A stretch of 64,000 nucleotides of DNA from Paratinospora sagittata (GCA_035771175.1 CM069594.1:45931534-45995533), one strand, 5' to 3'. Shown: positions 1-10,704, counted from the stretch's first letter. The notes: generated from the sequence alone by a model not told the origin. Made by a program: numbers and translations.

Positions 1-360
1 ATCAAAAACACATCAAACAATAGCTATCGAAGTCTAAAAAGATCAAACTCGAAGAACGAAGACATATCTCATGTCTAATGCAATAGTTTTATCTTTGGTG
101 TGTAGGGTAACATCTCGATCAATCTCAGCACTAAAACTGACAAAATTGAAAAGTCTTTAAAATCACTTCGATATAGTATTCCATTTTGAAAAAAATGTTT
201 TCCGGAAGGTTTTAATCATAATTTCAATAAGTTTTGAATTATTTTATAGTTTTAAATCTTATATCAATATGTTTTGAGTCAATGGAATGGTTCTTGAGTG
301 TCAAAATATTAATTTTTCCAAAAATAAGGCTATTCAGCAATTTCCAAAAATTTTCCAGTT

Positions 361-372
361 GGCACTTGTGCC
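361..372. repeat. Near-palindrome ggcac-tt-gtgcc in U1
   Basis: Five-base arms with a 2-base spacer, directly joined to the hairpin that follows. Most later monomers read ggcacttgcgcc, which keeps four of the five pairs. It is the left edge of the dyad-rich segment of the monomer. Confidence 0.6.
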
Positions 373-401
373 CTATCAGTGTTGATAGCCCGCTGATAGG
401 G
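371..401. repeat. Inverted repeat, 9-bp arms, 13-base loop (hairpin HP) in U1
   Basis: Arms ccctatcag (371-379) and ctgataggg (393-401) are exact reverse complements. The equivalent site is present in every monomer. Arms are perfect in about a third (for example U2, U4, U5, U7, U10, U13, U16, U19, U30, U33, U43, U44, U47, U48, U51, U54), eight-paired in several Q monomers, and broken in all A monomers. It could extrude as a cruciform or fold in a transcript; neither is shown. Confidence 0.8.
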
Positions 402-439
402 TTGTATAATAAAACATTTGTTTTTCTTGAAAATTGTCT

Positions 440-471
440 ATAGCGCGCTCTGCCCTTTGATAACTCGCTAT
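440..471 (+). repeat. First copy of the 32-bp direct repeat, containing P1 (U1)
   Basis: Begins with atagcgcgctct, a P1 palindrome one base off, and ends with gataactcgctat. It aligns without gaps to 514-545 at 26 of 32 positions; the first 10 and last 13 bases are identical. In most other monomers P1 is the perfect palindrome atagcgcgctat, for example 4015-4026 in U4. Confidence 0.85.
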
Positions 472-513
472 AAAAATGTTGTCGTGATCTTTCCATTTTT
501 AGTAAAGTGGGCA

Positions 514-545
514 ATAGCGCGCTATAGGCCTCGATAACTCGCTAT
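514..545 (+). repeat. Second copy of the 32-bp direct repeat, containing P2 (U1)
   Basis: Lies exactly 74 bp after the first copy. It starts with the perfect 12-bp palindrome atagcgcgctat (514-525), continues with aggcct (also self-complementary), and ends with gataactcgctat. The pair is present in every monomer, which points to an internal duplication older than the array. Confidence 0.85.
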
Positions 546-611
546 CGGAAAGTCTGAAAAACTCGAGCTCTCGGGTTTGTGTAGATGTATATCAACCTGC
601 TATCTTCCAAT

Positions 612-723
612 AGAGAACATGATACACAACCCAATAATAACACGCTATCCACGTTTGAGACAAAAATCAGATATTTCTAACGAGAAAAATGTGGCCACTT
701 CTCCTTGCTCAACTTTTCTATAC
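612..723 (+). repeat. Best conserved segment of the monomer (core), shown in U1
   Basis: Runs from agagaacatgatacac to cttttctata. Outside subfamily Q this segment is almost unchanged in all blocks, while the flanks (actgagctttcc region, T tract, start of the monomer) collect many substitutions. Q monomers differ by a fixed set of linked changes. It supplied the landmark used for all spacings. No binding motif is recognised in it. Confidence 0.65.
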
Positions 724-827
724 CTTACACAGTTTTCCCTGGTTATCTTAATTGAAATATTATCTACTAACAACTTGATGATTCCCATTGTCTCGCACGC
801 CCAAAACAACTTTAGATTAAACAACGT

Positions 828-839
828 TTTGAATTCAAA
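828..839. repeat. 12-bp palindrome tttgaattcaaa with EcoRI site (U1)
   Basis: Self-complementary, with GAATTC at 831-836, and present in most monomers, so EcoRI digestion would give a ladder based on about 1.19 kb. The site is lost in U11, U12, U15 and U18 (gaaatc), U23 (gaactc), U24 (gacttc) and U31 (gaatcc). The Block III losses recur every third monomer. Confidence 0.8.
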
Positions 840-1136
840 TCATTTTGTACTCTCTTCCTCTTTAACCTACAACTACTAAATTGATAAAACCTTCATTCTC
901 TGATTTTCAAATATAGAACACGCACGATTTTTGCAAGTTAGACTGAGCTTTTCAAAGTTTGTTTAAATCGAAAAAAGTCGTTATTCTTGCATTTGTCCAA
1001 ACAACCTTCGAACTGAATCAAAATTGCAAACTGTCTTGAAGATAACCTAAATATTTCGCAAGTTCTTCAATTTATTCCTTTTGTGCTGAGATTTCCAGAG
1101 GCTATCTATTGTTTTAACCTGTAAGTATGTGAAGTG

Positions 1137-1173
1137 TTCTCGGCAAGAGAAAACATCGCCTGTATTTTTTTTT
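1137..1173 (+). repeat. Short hairpin followed by a T tract (U1)
   Basis: ttctc (1137-1141), loop ggcaa, gagaa (1147-1151), then a run of nine T at 1165-1173. Most other monomers have loop ggtaa. The T tract varies: 8-10 T in Blocks I-III, interrupted by C (ttttttcttt) from the end of U21 through Block V and in much of VII and VIII, and shortened to ttttttt in several B and C monomers. It resembles a bacterial terminator but there is no gene upstream of it; no role is claimed. Confidence 0.55.
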
Positions 1174-1192
1174 CAAAGAGCTTGAACTAATC

Positions 1193-2384
1193 ATCAAAAA
1201 CACATCAAACAATAGCTATCGAAGTCTAAAAAGATCAAACTCGAAGAACGAAGACATATCTCATGTCTAATGCAATAGTTTTATCTTTGGTGTGTAGGGT
1301 AACATCTCGGTCAATCTCAGCACTAAAACTGACAAAATTGAAAAGTCTTTAAAATCACTTCGATATAGTATTCCATTTTGAAAAAAATGTTTTCCGGAAG
1401 GTTTTAATCATAATTTCAATAAGTTTTGAATTATTTTATAGTTTTTAATCTTATATCAATATGTTTTGAGTCAATGGAATGGTTCTTGAGTGTCAAAATA
1501 TTAATTTTTCCAAAAATAAGGCTATTCAGCAATTTCCAAAAATTTTCCAGTTGGCACTTGTGCCCTATCAGTGTTGATAGCCCGCTGATAGGGTTGTATA
1601 ATAAAACATTTGTTTTTCTTGAAAATTGTCTATAGCGCGCTCTGCCCTTTGATAACTCGCTATAAAAATGTTGTCGTGATCTTTCCATTTTTAGTAAAGT
1701 GGGCAATAGCGCGCTATAGGCCTCGATAACTCGCTATCGGAAAGTCTGAAAAACTCGAGCTCTCGGGTTTGTGTACATGTATATCAACCTGCTATCTTCC
1801 AAAAGAGAACATGATACACAACCCAATAATAACACGCTATCCACGTTTGAGACAAAAATCAGATATTTCTAACGAGAAAAATGTGGCCACTTCTCCTTGC
1901 TCAACTTTTCTATACCTTACACAGTTTTCCCTGGTTATCTTAATTGAAATATTATCTACTAACAACTTGATGATTCCCATTGTCTCGCACGCCCAAAACA
2001 ACTTTAGATTAAACAACGTTTTGAATTCAAATCATTTTGTACTCTCTTCCTCTTTAACCTACAACTACTAAATTGATAAAACCTTCATTCTCTGATTTTC
2101 AAAGATAGAACACGCACGATTTTTGCAAGTTAGACTGAGCTTTTCAAAGTTTGTTTAAATCGAAGAAAGTCGTTATTCTTGCATTTGTCCAAACAACCTT
2201 CGAACTGAATCAAAATTGCAAACTGTCTTGAAGATAACCTAATTATTTCGCAAGTTCTTCAATTTATTCCTTTTGTGCTGAGATTTCCAGAGGCTATCTA
2301 TTGTTTTAACCTGTAAGTATGTGAAGTGTTCTCGGCAAGAGAAAACATCGCCTGTATTTTTTTTTCTAAGAGCTTGAACTAATC
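1193..2384 (+). repeat. Monomer U2 (long form, 1,192 bp)
   Basis: Nearly identical to U1, including the same P1 mutation, so the two come from a recent duplication. Private changes: gtgtacatg for gtgtagatg and ccaaaagag for ccaatagag. Frame open 1769-2071. Confidence 0.93.
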
Positions 2385-3576
2385 ATCAAAAACACATCAA
2401 ACAATAGCTATCGAAGTCTAAAAAGATCAAACTCGAAGAACGAAGACATATCTCATGTCTAATGCAATAGTTTTATCTTTGGTGTGTATGGTAACTTCTC
2501 GATCAATCTCAGCACTAAAACTGACAAAATTGAAAAGTCTTTAAAATCACTTCGATATAGTATTCCATTTTGAAAAAAATGTTTTCCGGAAGGTTTTAAT
2601 CATAATTTCAATGAGTTTTGAATTATTTTATAGTTTTTAATCTTATATCAATATGTTTTGAGTCAGTGGAATGGTTCTTGAGTGTCAAAATATTAATTTT
2701 TCCAAAAATAAGGCTATTCAGCAATTTCCAAAAATTTTCCAGTTGGCACTTGTGCCCTATCAGTGTTGATAGCCCGCTGATAGCGTTGTATAATAAAACA
2801 TTTGATTTACTTGAAAATTGTCTATAGCGCGCTATGCCCTTTGATAACTCGCTATAAAAATGTTGTCGTGATCTTTCCATTTTTAGTAAAGTGGGCAATA
2901 GCGCGCTATAGGCCTCGTTAACTCGCTATCGGAAAGTCTGAAAAACTCGAGCTCCCGGGTTTGTGTAGATGTATATCAACCTGCTATCTTCCAATAGAGA
3001 ACATGATACACAACCCAATAATAACACGCTATCCACGTTTGAGACAAAAATCAGATATTTCTAACGAGAAAAATGTGGCCACTTCTCCTTGCTCAACTTT
3101 TCTATACCTTACACAGTTTTCCCTGGTTATCTTAATTGAAATATTATCTACTAACACCTTGATGATTCCCATTGTCTCGCACGCCCAAAACAACTTTAGA
3201 TTAAACAACGTTTTGAATTCAAATCATTTTGTACTCTCTTCCTCTTTAACCTGCAACTACTAATTTTATAAAACCCCCATTCTCTGATTTTCACAGATAG
3301 AACACGCACGATTTTTGCAAGTTAGACTGAGCTTTCCAAAGAGTGTTTAAATCGAAGAAAGTCGTTATTCATGCATTTGTCCAAACAACCTTCGAACTGA
3401 ATCAAAATTGCAAACTGTCTTGAAGATAACCTAATTATTTCGCAAGTTCTTCATTTTATTCCTTTTGTGCTGAGATTTCCAGAGGCTATCTATTGTTTTA
3501 AACTGTAAGTATGTGAAGTGTTCTCGGTAAGAGAAAACATCGCCTGTATTTTTTTTTCTAAGAGCTTGAACTAATC
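2385..3576 (+). repeat. Monomer U3 (long form, 1,192 bp)
   Basis: P1 and P2 both perfect. Right HP arm mutated (ctgatagcg). First monomer with ctaacacc in the core flank, the form used in the rest of the array. Confidence 0.93.
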
Positions 3577-4767
3577 ATCAACAACACATCAAACAATAGC
3601 TATCGAAATCTAAAAAGATCAAGCTCGAAGAACGAAGACATATCTCATGTCTAATGCAATAGTTTTATCTTTGGTGTGTAGGGTAACTTCTCGATCAATC
3701 TCAGCATTAAAACTAAGAAAATTGAAAAGTCTTTAAAATCACTTCGATATAGTATTCGATTTTGAAAAAAATGTTTTCCGGAAGGTTTTAATCATAATTT
3801 CAATGAGTTTTGAATTATTTAATAGTTTTTAATCTTATATCAATATGTTTTGAGTCAATGGAATTATTCTTGAGTGTCAAAATATTAATTTTCCAAAAAT
3901 AAGGCTATTCAGAAATTTGCAAAAAATTTCCAGTTGGCACTTGTGCCCTATCAGTGTTGATAGCCCGCTGATAGGGTTGTATAATAAAACATTTGTTTTT
4001 CTTGAAAATTTTCTATAGCGCGCTATCCCCTTTGATTACTCGCTATAAAAATGTTGTCGTAATCTTTCCATTTTTAGTAAAGTGGGCAATAGCGCGCTAT
4101 AGGCCTCGATAACTCGCTATCGGAAAGTCTGAAAAACTCGAGCTCTCGGGTTTGTGTAGATGTATATCAACCTGCTATCTTCCAATAGAGAACATGATAC
4201 ACAACCCAATAATAACACGCTATCCACGTTTGAGACAAAAATCAGATATTTCTAACGAGAAAAATGTGGCCACATCTCCTTGCTCGACTTTTCTATACCA
4301 TACACAGTTTTCCCTGGTTATCTTAATTGAAATATTATCTACTAACACCTTGATGATTCCCATTGTCTCGCACGCCCAAAACAACTTTAGATTAAACAAC
4401 GTTTTGAATTCAAATCATTTGGTACTCTCTTCCTCTTTAACCTGCAACTACTAATTTGATAAAACCCTCATTCTCTGATTTTCAAAGATAGAACACGCAC
4501 GATTTTTGCAAGTTAGACTGAGCTTTCCAAAGTGTGTTTAAATCGAAGAAAGTCGTTATTCTTGAATTTGTCCAAACAACCTTCGAACTGAATCAAAATT
4601 GCAAACTGTCTTGAAGATAACCTAATTATTTCGCAAGTTCTTCAATTTATTCCTTTTGTGCTGAGATTTCCAGAGGCTATCTATTGTTTTAAACTGTAAG
4701 TATGTGAAGTGTTCTCGGTAAGAGAAAACATCGCCTGTATTTTTTTTTCGAAGAGCTTGAACTAATC
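3577..4767 (+). repeat. Monomer U4 (long form, 1,191 bp)
   Basis: First monomer with atcaacaacac at its start and with the shorter ttaattttcc. HP perfect; P1 at 4015-4026 and P2 at 4089-4100 both perfect and 74 bp apart. Frame open 4152-4454. Confidence 0.93.
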
Positions 4768-5955
4768 ATCAACAACACATCAAACAATAGCTATCGAAAT
4801 CTAAAAAGATCAAGCTCGAAGAACGAAGACATATCTCATGTCTAATGCAATAGTTTTATCTTTGGTGTGTAGGGTAACTTCTCGATCAATCTCAGCACTA
4901 AAACTCACAAAATTGAAAAGTCTTTAAAATCACTTCGATATAGTATTCCATTTTGAAAAAAATGTTTTTCGGAAGGTTTTAATCATAATTTCAATGAGTT
5001 TTGAATTATTTTATAGTTTTTAATCTTATATCAATATGTTTTGAGTCAATGGAAGGGTTCTTGAGTGTCAAAATATTAATTTTCCAAAAATAAGGCTATT
5101 CAGCAATTTGCAAAAATTTTCTAGTTGGAACTTGCGCCCTATCAGTGTTGATAGCCCGCTGATAGGGTTGTATAATAAAACATTTGTTTTTCTTGAAAAT
5201 TGTCTATAGCGCGCTATCTCCTTTGATAACTCGCTATAAAAATGTTGCCGTAATCTTTCCATTTTTAGTAAAGTGGGCAATAGCGCTATAGGCCTCGATA
5301 ACTCGCTATCGGAAAGTCTGAAAAACTCGAGCACTCGGGTTTCTGTAGATGTATATCAACCTGCTATCTTCCAATAGAGAACATGATACACAACCCAATA
5401 ATAACACGCTATCCACGTTTGAGACAAAAATCAGATATTTCTAACGAGAAAAATGTGGCCACTTCTCCTTGCTCGACTTTTCTATACCTTACACATTTTT
5501 CCCTGGTTATCTTAATTGAAATATTATCTACTAACACCTTGATGATTCCCATTGTCTCGCCGCCCAAAACAACTTTAGATTAAACAACGTTTTGAATTCA
5601 AATCATTTTGTACTCTCTTCCTCTTTAACCTGCAACTACTAAATTGATAAAACCTTCATTCTATGATTTTCAAAGATAGAACACGCACGATTTTTGCAAG
5701 TTAGACTGAGCTGTCCAAAGAGTGTTTAAATCGAAGAAAGTCGTTATTCTTGCATTTGTCCAAACAACCTTCGAACTGAATCAAAATTGCAAACTGTCTT
5801 GAAGATAACCTAATTATTTCGCAAGTTCTTCATTTTATTCCTTTTGTGCTTAGATTTCCAGAGGCTATCTATTGTTTTAAACTGTAAGTATGTGAAGTGT
5901 TCTCGGTAAGAGAAAACATCACCTGTATTTTTTTTTCTAAGAGCTTGAACTAATC
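4768..5955 (+). repeat. Monomer U5 (type X, 1,188 bp)
   Basis: Carries the 6-bp insertion. P2 is shortened by CG to the 10-bp palindrome atagcgctat. The 2-bp deletion in ctcgccgccc ends the frame early at 5583. Marks ctcgagcactcgg and tttctgtag are shared only with U7. Confidence 0.92.
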
Positions 5956-7140
5956 ATCAACAACACATCAAACAATAGGTATCGAAGACTAAAAAGATCA
6001 AGCTCAAAGAACGAAGACATATCTCACGTCTAATGCAATAGTTTTATCTTTGGTGTGTAGGGTAACTTCTCGATCAATCTCAGCACTTAAACTCACAAAA
6101 TTGAAAAGTCTTTAAAATCACCTCGATATAGTATTCCATTTTGAAAAAAATGTTTTCCGGAAGGTTTTAATCATAATTTCAATGAGTTTTGAATTATTTA
6201 ATAGTTTTTAATCTTATATCAATATGTTTTGACTCAATGGAATTATTCTTGAGTGTCAAAATATTAATTTTCCAAAAATAAGGCTATTCAGCAATTTGCA
6301 AAAATTTTCCAGTTGGCACTTGTGCCCAATCAGTGTTGATAGCCCGCTGATAGGGTTGTATAATAAAACATTTGTTTTTCTTGAAAATTGTCTATAGCGC
6401 GCTATCTCCTTTGATAACTCGCGATAAAAATGTTGCCGTAATCTTTCCATTTTTAGTAAAGTGGGCAATAGCGCGCTATAGGCCTCGATAACTCGCTATC
6501 GGAAAGTCTGAAAAACTCGAGCTCTCGGGTTTGTGTATATCAACCTGCTATCTTTCAATAGAGAACATGATACACAACCCAATAATAACACGCTATCCAC
6601 GTTTGAGACAAAAATCAGATATTTCGCACGAGGAAAATGTGGCCACTTCTCCTTGCTCGACTTTTCTATACCTTACACAGTTTTGCCTGGTTATCGTAAT
6701 TGAAATATTATCTACTAACACCTTGATGATTCCCATTGTCTCGCACGCCCAAAACAACTTTAGATTAAACAACGTTTTGAATTCAAATCATTTTGTACTC
6801 TCTTCCTCTTTAACCTGCAACTACTAATTTGAGAAAACCCTCATTCTATGATTTTCAAAGATAGAACACGCACGATTTTTGCAAGTTAGACTGAGCTGTC
6901 CAAAGAGTGTTTAAATCTAAGAAAGTCGTTATTCTTGCATTTGTCCAAACAACCTTCGAACTGAATAAAAATTGCAAACTGTGTTGAAGATAACCTAATT
7001 ATTTCGCAAGTTCTTCATTTTATTCCTTTTGTGCTGAGATTTCCAGAGGCTATCTATTGTTTTAAACTGTAAGTATGTGAAGTGTTCTCGGTAAGAGAAA
7101 ACATCGCCTGTATTTTTTTTTCTAAGAGCTTGAACTAATC
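5956..7140 (+). repeat. Monomer U6 (type Y, 1,185 bp)
   Basis: No 6-bp insertion. P1 and P2 perfect; left HP arm mutated (cccaatcag, also in U9). Core variant ttcgcacgagg is private. Frame open 6531-6827. Confidence 0.92.
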
Positions 7141-8328
7141 ATCAACAACACATCAAACAATAGCTATCGAAGTCTAAAAAGATCAAACTCGAAGAACGAA
7201 GACATATCTCATGTCTAATGCAATAGTTTTATCTTTGGTGTGTAGGGTAACTTCTCGATCAATCTCAGCACTAAAACTCACAAAATTGAAAAGTCTTTAA
7301 AATCACTTCGATATAGTATTCCATTTTGAAAAAAATGTTTTCCGGATGGTTTTAATCATAATTTCAATGAGTTTTGAATTATTTTATAGTTTTTAATCTT
7401 ATATCAATATGTTTTGAGTCAATGGAATGGTTCTTGAGTGTCAAAATATTAATTTTCCAAAAATAAGGCTATTCAGCAATTTGCAAAAATTTTCCAGTTG
7501 GCACTTGCGCCCTATCAGTGTTGATAGCCCGCTGATAGGGTTGTATAATAAAACAATTGTTTTTCTTGAAAATTGTCTATAGCGCGCTATCTCCTTTGAT
7601 AACTCGCTATAAAAATGTTGCCGTAATCTTTCCATTTTTAGTAAAGTGGGCAATAGCGCTATAGGCCTCGATAACTCGCTATCGGAAAGTCTGAAAAACT
7701 CGAGCACTCGGGTTTCTGTAGATGTATATCAACCTGCTATCTTCCAATAGAGAACATGATACACAACCCAATAATAACACGCTATCCACGTTTGAGACAA
7801 AAATCAGATATTTCTAACGAGAAAAATGTGGCCACTTCTCCTTGCTCGACTTTTCTATACCTTACACATTTTTCCCTGGTTATCTTAATTGAAATATTAT
7901 CTACTAACACCTTGATGATTCCCATTGTCTCACCGCCCAAAACAACTTTAGATTAAACAACGTTTTGAATTCAAATCATTTTGTACTCTCTTCCTCTTTA
8001 ACCTGCAACTACTAAATTGATAAAACCTTCATTCTCTGATTTTCAAAGATAGAACACGCACGATTTTTGCAAGTTAGACTGAGCTGTCCAAAGAGTGTTT
8101 AAATCGAAGAAAGTCGTTATTCTTGCATTTGTCCAAACAACCTTCGAACTGAATCAAAATTGCAAACTGTCTTGAAGATAACCTAATTATTTCGCAAGTT
8201 CTTCAATTTATTCCTTTTGTGCTGAGATTTCCGGAGGCTATCTATTGTTTTAAACTGTAAGTATGTGAAGTGTTCTCGGTAAGAGAAAACATCGCTTGAA
8301 TTTTTTTTTCTAAGAGCTTGAACTAATC
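7141..8328 (+). repeat. Monomer U7 (type X, 1,188 bp)
   Basis: Partner of U5 at 2,373 bp: the same two 2-bp deletions, the 10-bp P2 and the truncated frame ending at 7956. Private: tctcaccgccc and gtttccggatgg. Confidence 0.92.
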
Positions 8329-9514
8329 ATCAACAGCACATCAAACAATAGCTATCGAAGTCTAAAAAGACCAAACTCGAAGAACGAAGACATATCTCAT
8401 GTCTAATGCAATAGTTTTATCTTTGGTGTGTAGGGTAACTTCTCGATCAATCTCAGCACTAAAACTCACAAAATTGAAAAGTCTTTAAAATCACTTCGAT
8501 ATAGTATTCCATTTTGAAAAAAATGTTTTCCGGAAGGTTTTAATCATAATTTCAATGAGTTTTGAATTATTTTATAGTTTTTAATCTTATATCAATGTGT
8601 TTTGAGTCAATGGAATGGTTCTTGAGTGTCAAAATATTAATTTTCCAAAAATAAGGCTATTCAGCAATTTGCAAAAATTTTCCAGTTGGCACTTGCGCCC
8701 TATTAGTGTTGATAGCCCGCTGATAGGGTTGTAAAGTAAAACATTTGTTTTTCTTGAAAATTGTCTATAGCGCGCTATCCCCTTTGATAACTCGCTATAA
8801 AAATGTTGTCGTGATCTTTCCATTTTTAGTAAAGTGGGCAATAGCGCGCTATAGGCCTCGATAACTCGCTATCGGAAAGTCTGAAAAACTCGAGCTCTCG
8901 GGTTTGTGTATATCAACCTGCTATCTTTCAATAGAGAACATGATACACAACCCAATAATAACACGCTATCCACGTTTGAGACAAAAATCAGATATTTCTA
9001 ACGAGGAAAATGTGGCCACTTCTCCTTGCTCGACTTTTCTATACCTTACACAGTTTTGCCTGGTTATCGTAATTGAAATATTATCTACTAACACCTTGAT
9101 GATTCCCATTGTCTCGCACGCCCAAAACAACTTTAGATTAAACAACGTTTTGAATTCAAATCATTTTGTACTCTCTTCCTCTTTAACCTGCAACTACTAA
9201 TTTGAGAAAACCCTCATTCTATGATTTTCAAAGATAGAACACGCACGATTTTTGCAAGTTAGACTGAGCTGTCCAAAGAGTGTTTAAATCGAAGAAAGTC
9301 GTTATTCTTGCATTTGTCCAAACAACCTTCGAACTGAATAAAAATTGCAAACTGTGTTGAAGATAACCTAATTATTTCGCAAGTTCTTCATTTTATTCCT
9401 TTTGTGCTGAGATTTCCAGAGGCTATCTATTGTTTTAAACTGTAAGTATGTGAAGTGTTCTCGGTAAGAGAAAACACCACCTGTATTTTTTTTTTCTAAG
9501 AGCTTGAACTAATC
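8329..9514 (+). repeat. Monomer U8 (type Y, 1,186 bp)
   Basis: Partner of U6 in its core and right part. Shares gttgtaaagtaaaac with U10. P1 and P2 perfect; left HP arm ccctattag. Frame open 8904-9200. Confidence 0.92.
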
Positions 9515-10704
9515 ATCAACAACACATCAAACAATAGGTATCGAAGACTAAAAAGATCAAGCTCGAAGAACGAAGACATATCTCACGTCTAATGCAATAG
9601 TTTTATCTTTGGTGTGTAGGGTAACTTCTCGATCATTCTCAGCACTTAAACTCACAAAATTGAAAAGTCTTTCAAATCACTTCGATATAGTATTCCATTT
9701 TGAAAAAAATGTTTTCCGGAAGGTTTTAATCATAATTTCAATGAGTTTTGAATTATTTAATAATTTTTAATCTTATATCAATATGTTTTGAGTCAATGGA
9801 ATTATTCTTGAGTGTCAAAATATTAATTTTCCAAAAATAAGGCTATTCAGCAATTTGCAAAAATTTTCCAGTTGGCACTTGTGCCCAATCAGTGTTGATA
9901 GCCCGCTGATAGGGTTGTATAATAAAACATTTGTTTTTCTTGAAAATTGTCTATAGCGCGCTATCTCCTTTGATAACTTGCTATAAAAATGTTGCCGTAA
10001 TCTTTCCATTTTTAGTAAAGTAGGCAATAGCGCGCTATAGGCCTCGATAACTCGCTATCGAAAAGTCTGAAAAACTCGAGCTCTCGGGTTTGTGTAGATG
10101 TATATCAGCCTACTATCTTCCAATAGAGAACATGATACACAACCCAATAATAACACGCTATCCACGTTTGAGACAAAAATCAGATATTTCTAACGAGGAA
10201 AATGTGGCCACTTCTCCTTGCTCGACTTTTCTATACCTTACACATTTTTCCCTGGTTATCATAATTGAAATATTATCTACTAACACCTTGATGATTCCCA
10301 TTGTCTCGCCGCCCAAAACAACTTTAGATTAAACAACGTTTTGAATTCAAATCATTTTGTACTCTCTTCCTCTTTAACCTGCAACTACTAAATTGATAAA
10401 ACCTTCATTCTCTGATTTTCAAAGATAGAACACGCACGATTTTTGCAAGTTAGGCTGAGCTTTCCAAAGAGTTTTTAAATCGAAGAAAGTCGTTATTCTT
10501 GCATTTGTCCAAACAACCTTCGAACTGAATCAAAATTGCAAACTGTCTTGAAGATAACCTAATTATTTCGCAAGTTCTTCAATTTATTCCTTTTGTGCTG
10601 GGATTTCAGGAGGCTATCTATTGTTTTAAACTGTAAGTATGTGAAGTGTTCTCGGTAAGAGAAAACATCGCCTGAATTTTTTTTTCTAAGAGCTTGAACT
10701 AATC
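9515..10704 (+). repeat. Monomer U9 (type X, 1,190 bp)
   Basis: 6-bp insertion present and 2-bp deletion in cgccgccc (frame 10090-10332 only), but P2 is full length, unlike U5 and U7. Its left part (aataggtatcgaagact, tctcacgtc) copies U6, so it is an X/Y mosaic. Confidence 0.91.

Larger units (their letters stand above)
577..879 (+). other. Recurrent open frame of ~100 codons; judged not a gene
   Basis: This frame (98-100 codons, serine- and asparagine-rich, with a hydrophobic stretch near residues 47-65) recurs in 34 of 54 monomers. In the other 20 it is cut by at least six distinct lesions: a 2-bp deletion (U5, U7, U9); TAA (U11, U12, U15, U18); TAG (U14, U17, U20, and separately U35); TAA in ATA-TAA (U21, U23); TAG (U24, U41); TGA (U43, U47, U50, U53, U54). 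It matches no protein family I recognise, and shorter frames on the opposite strand are equally common. Read as a by-product of a conserved DNA segment. Confidence 0.7.
1..1192 (+). repeat. Monomer U1 (long form, 1,192 bp)
   Basis: Used as the reference. HP perfect, P1 one base off (atagcgcgctct), P2 perfect, frame open 577-879. Poly-T tract followed by caaagagc, where most others have ctaagagc. Confidence 0.93.
1..4767 (+). repeat. Block I: long-form monomers U1-U4
   Basis: Four consecutive monomers of 1,192, 1,192, 1,192 and 1,191 bp. All carry 6 extra bases (agatgt or acatgt) before the conserved core, in gtgtagatgtatatcaacc where later monomers read gtgtatatcaacc. U1-U3 also have one extra T in ttaatttttcc. 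U1 and U2 differ at only a few positions, so they are very recent duplicates; U3 and U4 drift progressively. There is no multimer phase here: the unit is the single monomer. Confidence 0.9.

Noticed and set aside
160..175. CENP-B-box-like sequence (ttcg followed by an A at the right spacing: cttcgatatagtattcc)
   Set aside because: The required CGGG half is absent; other ttcg sites in the monomer fail likewise.
239..514. Minus-strand open frames of 64-114 codons recurring across the palindrome segment
   Set aside because: Length and start vary freely between monomers, upstream extensions appear only in Q, and the frame crosses the palindromes; consistent with chance in a repeated sequence.
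577..879. Family of ~100-codon open frames, one per monomer, that could be read as a tandem gene array
   Set aside because: Interrupted in 20 of 54 monomers by at least six different lesions, no recognisable protein family, no promoter or start context, and frames on the other strand are equally frequent. The apparent protein conservation is DNA conservation of the monomer core.
1000..1020. Possible Pol III B box on the minus strand (agttcgaaggt)
   Set aside because: GTTCGAA matches but the following bases do not fit the consensus, and no matching A box was found at a suitable distance. No tRNA fold.
1137..1173. Hairpin plus T run resembling an intrinsic terminator or Pol III stop
   Set aside because: No gene precedes it, the stem is only 5 bp, and the T run is interrupted in many monomers. 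The context is a eukaryotic satellite.
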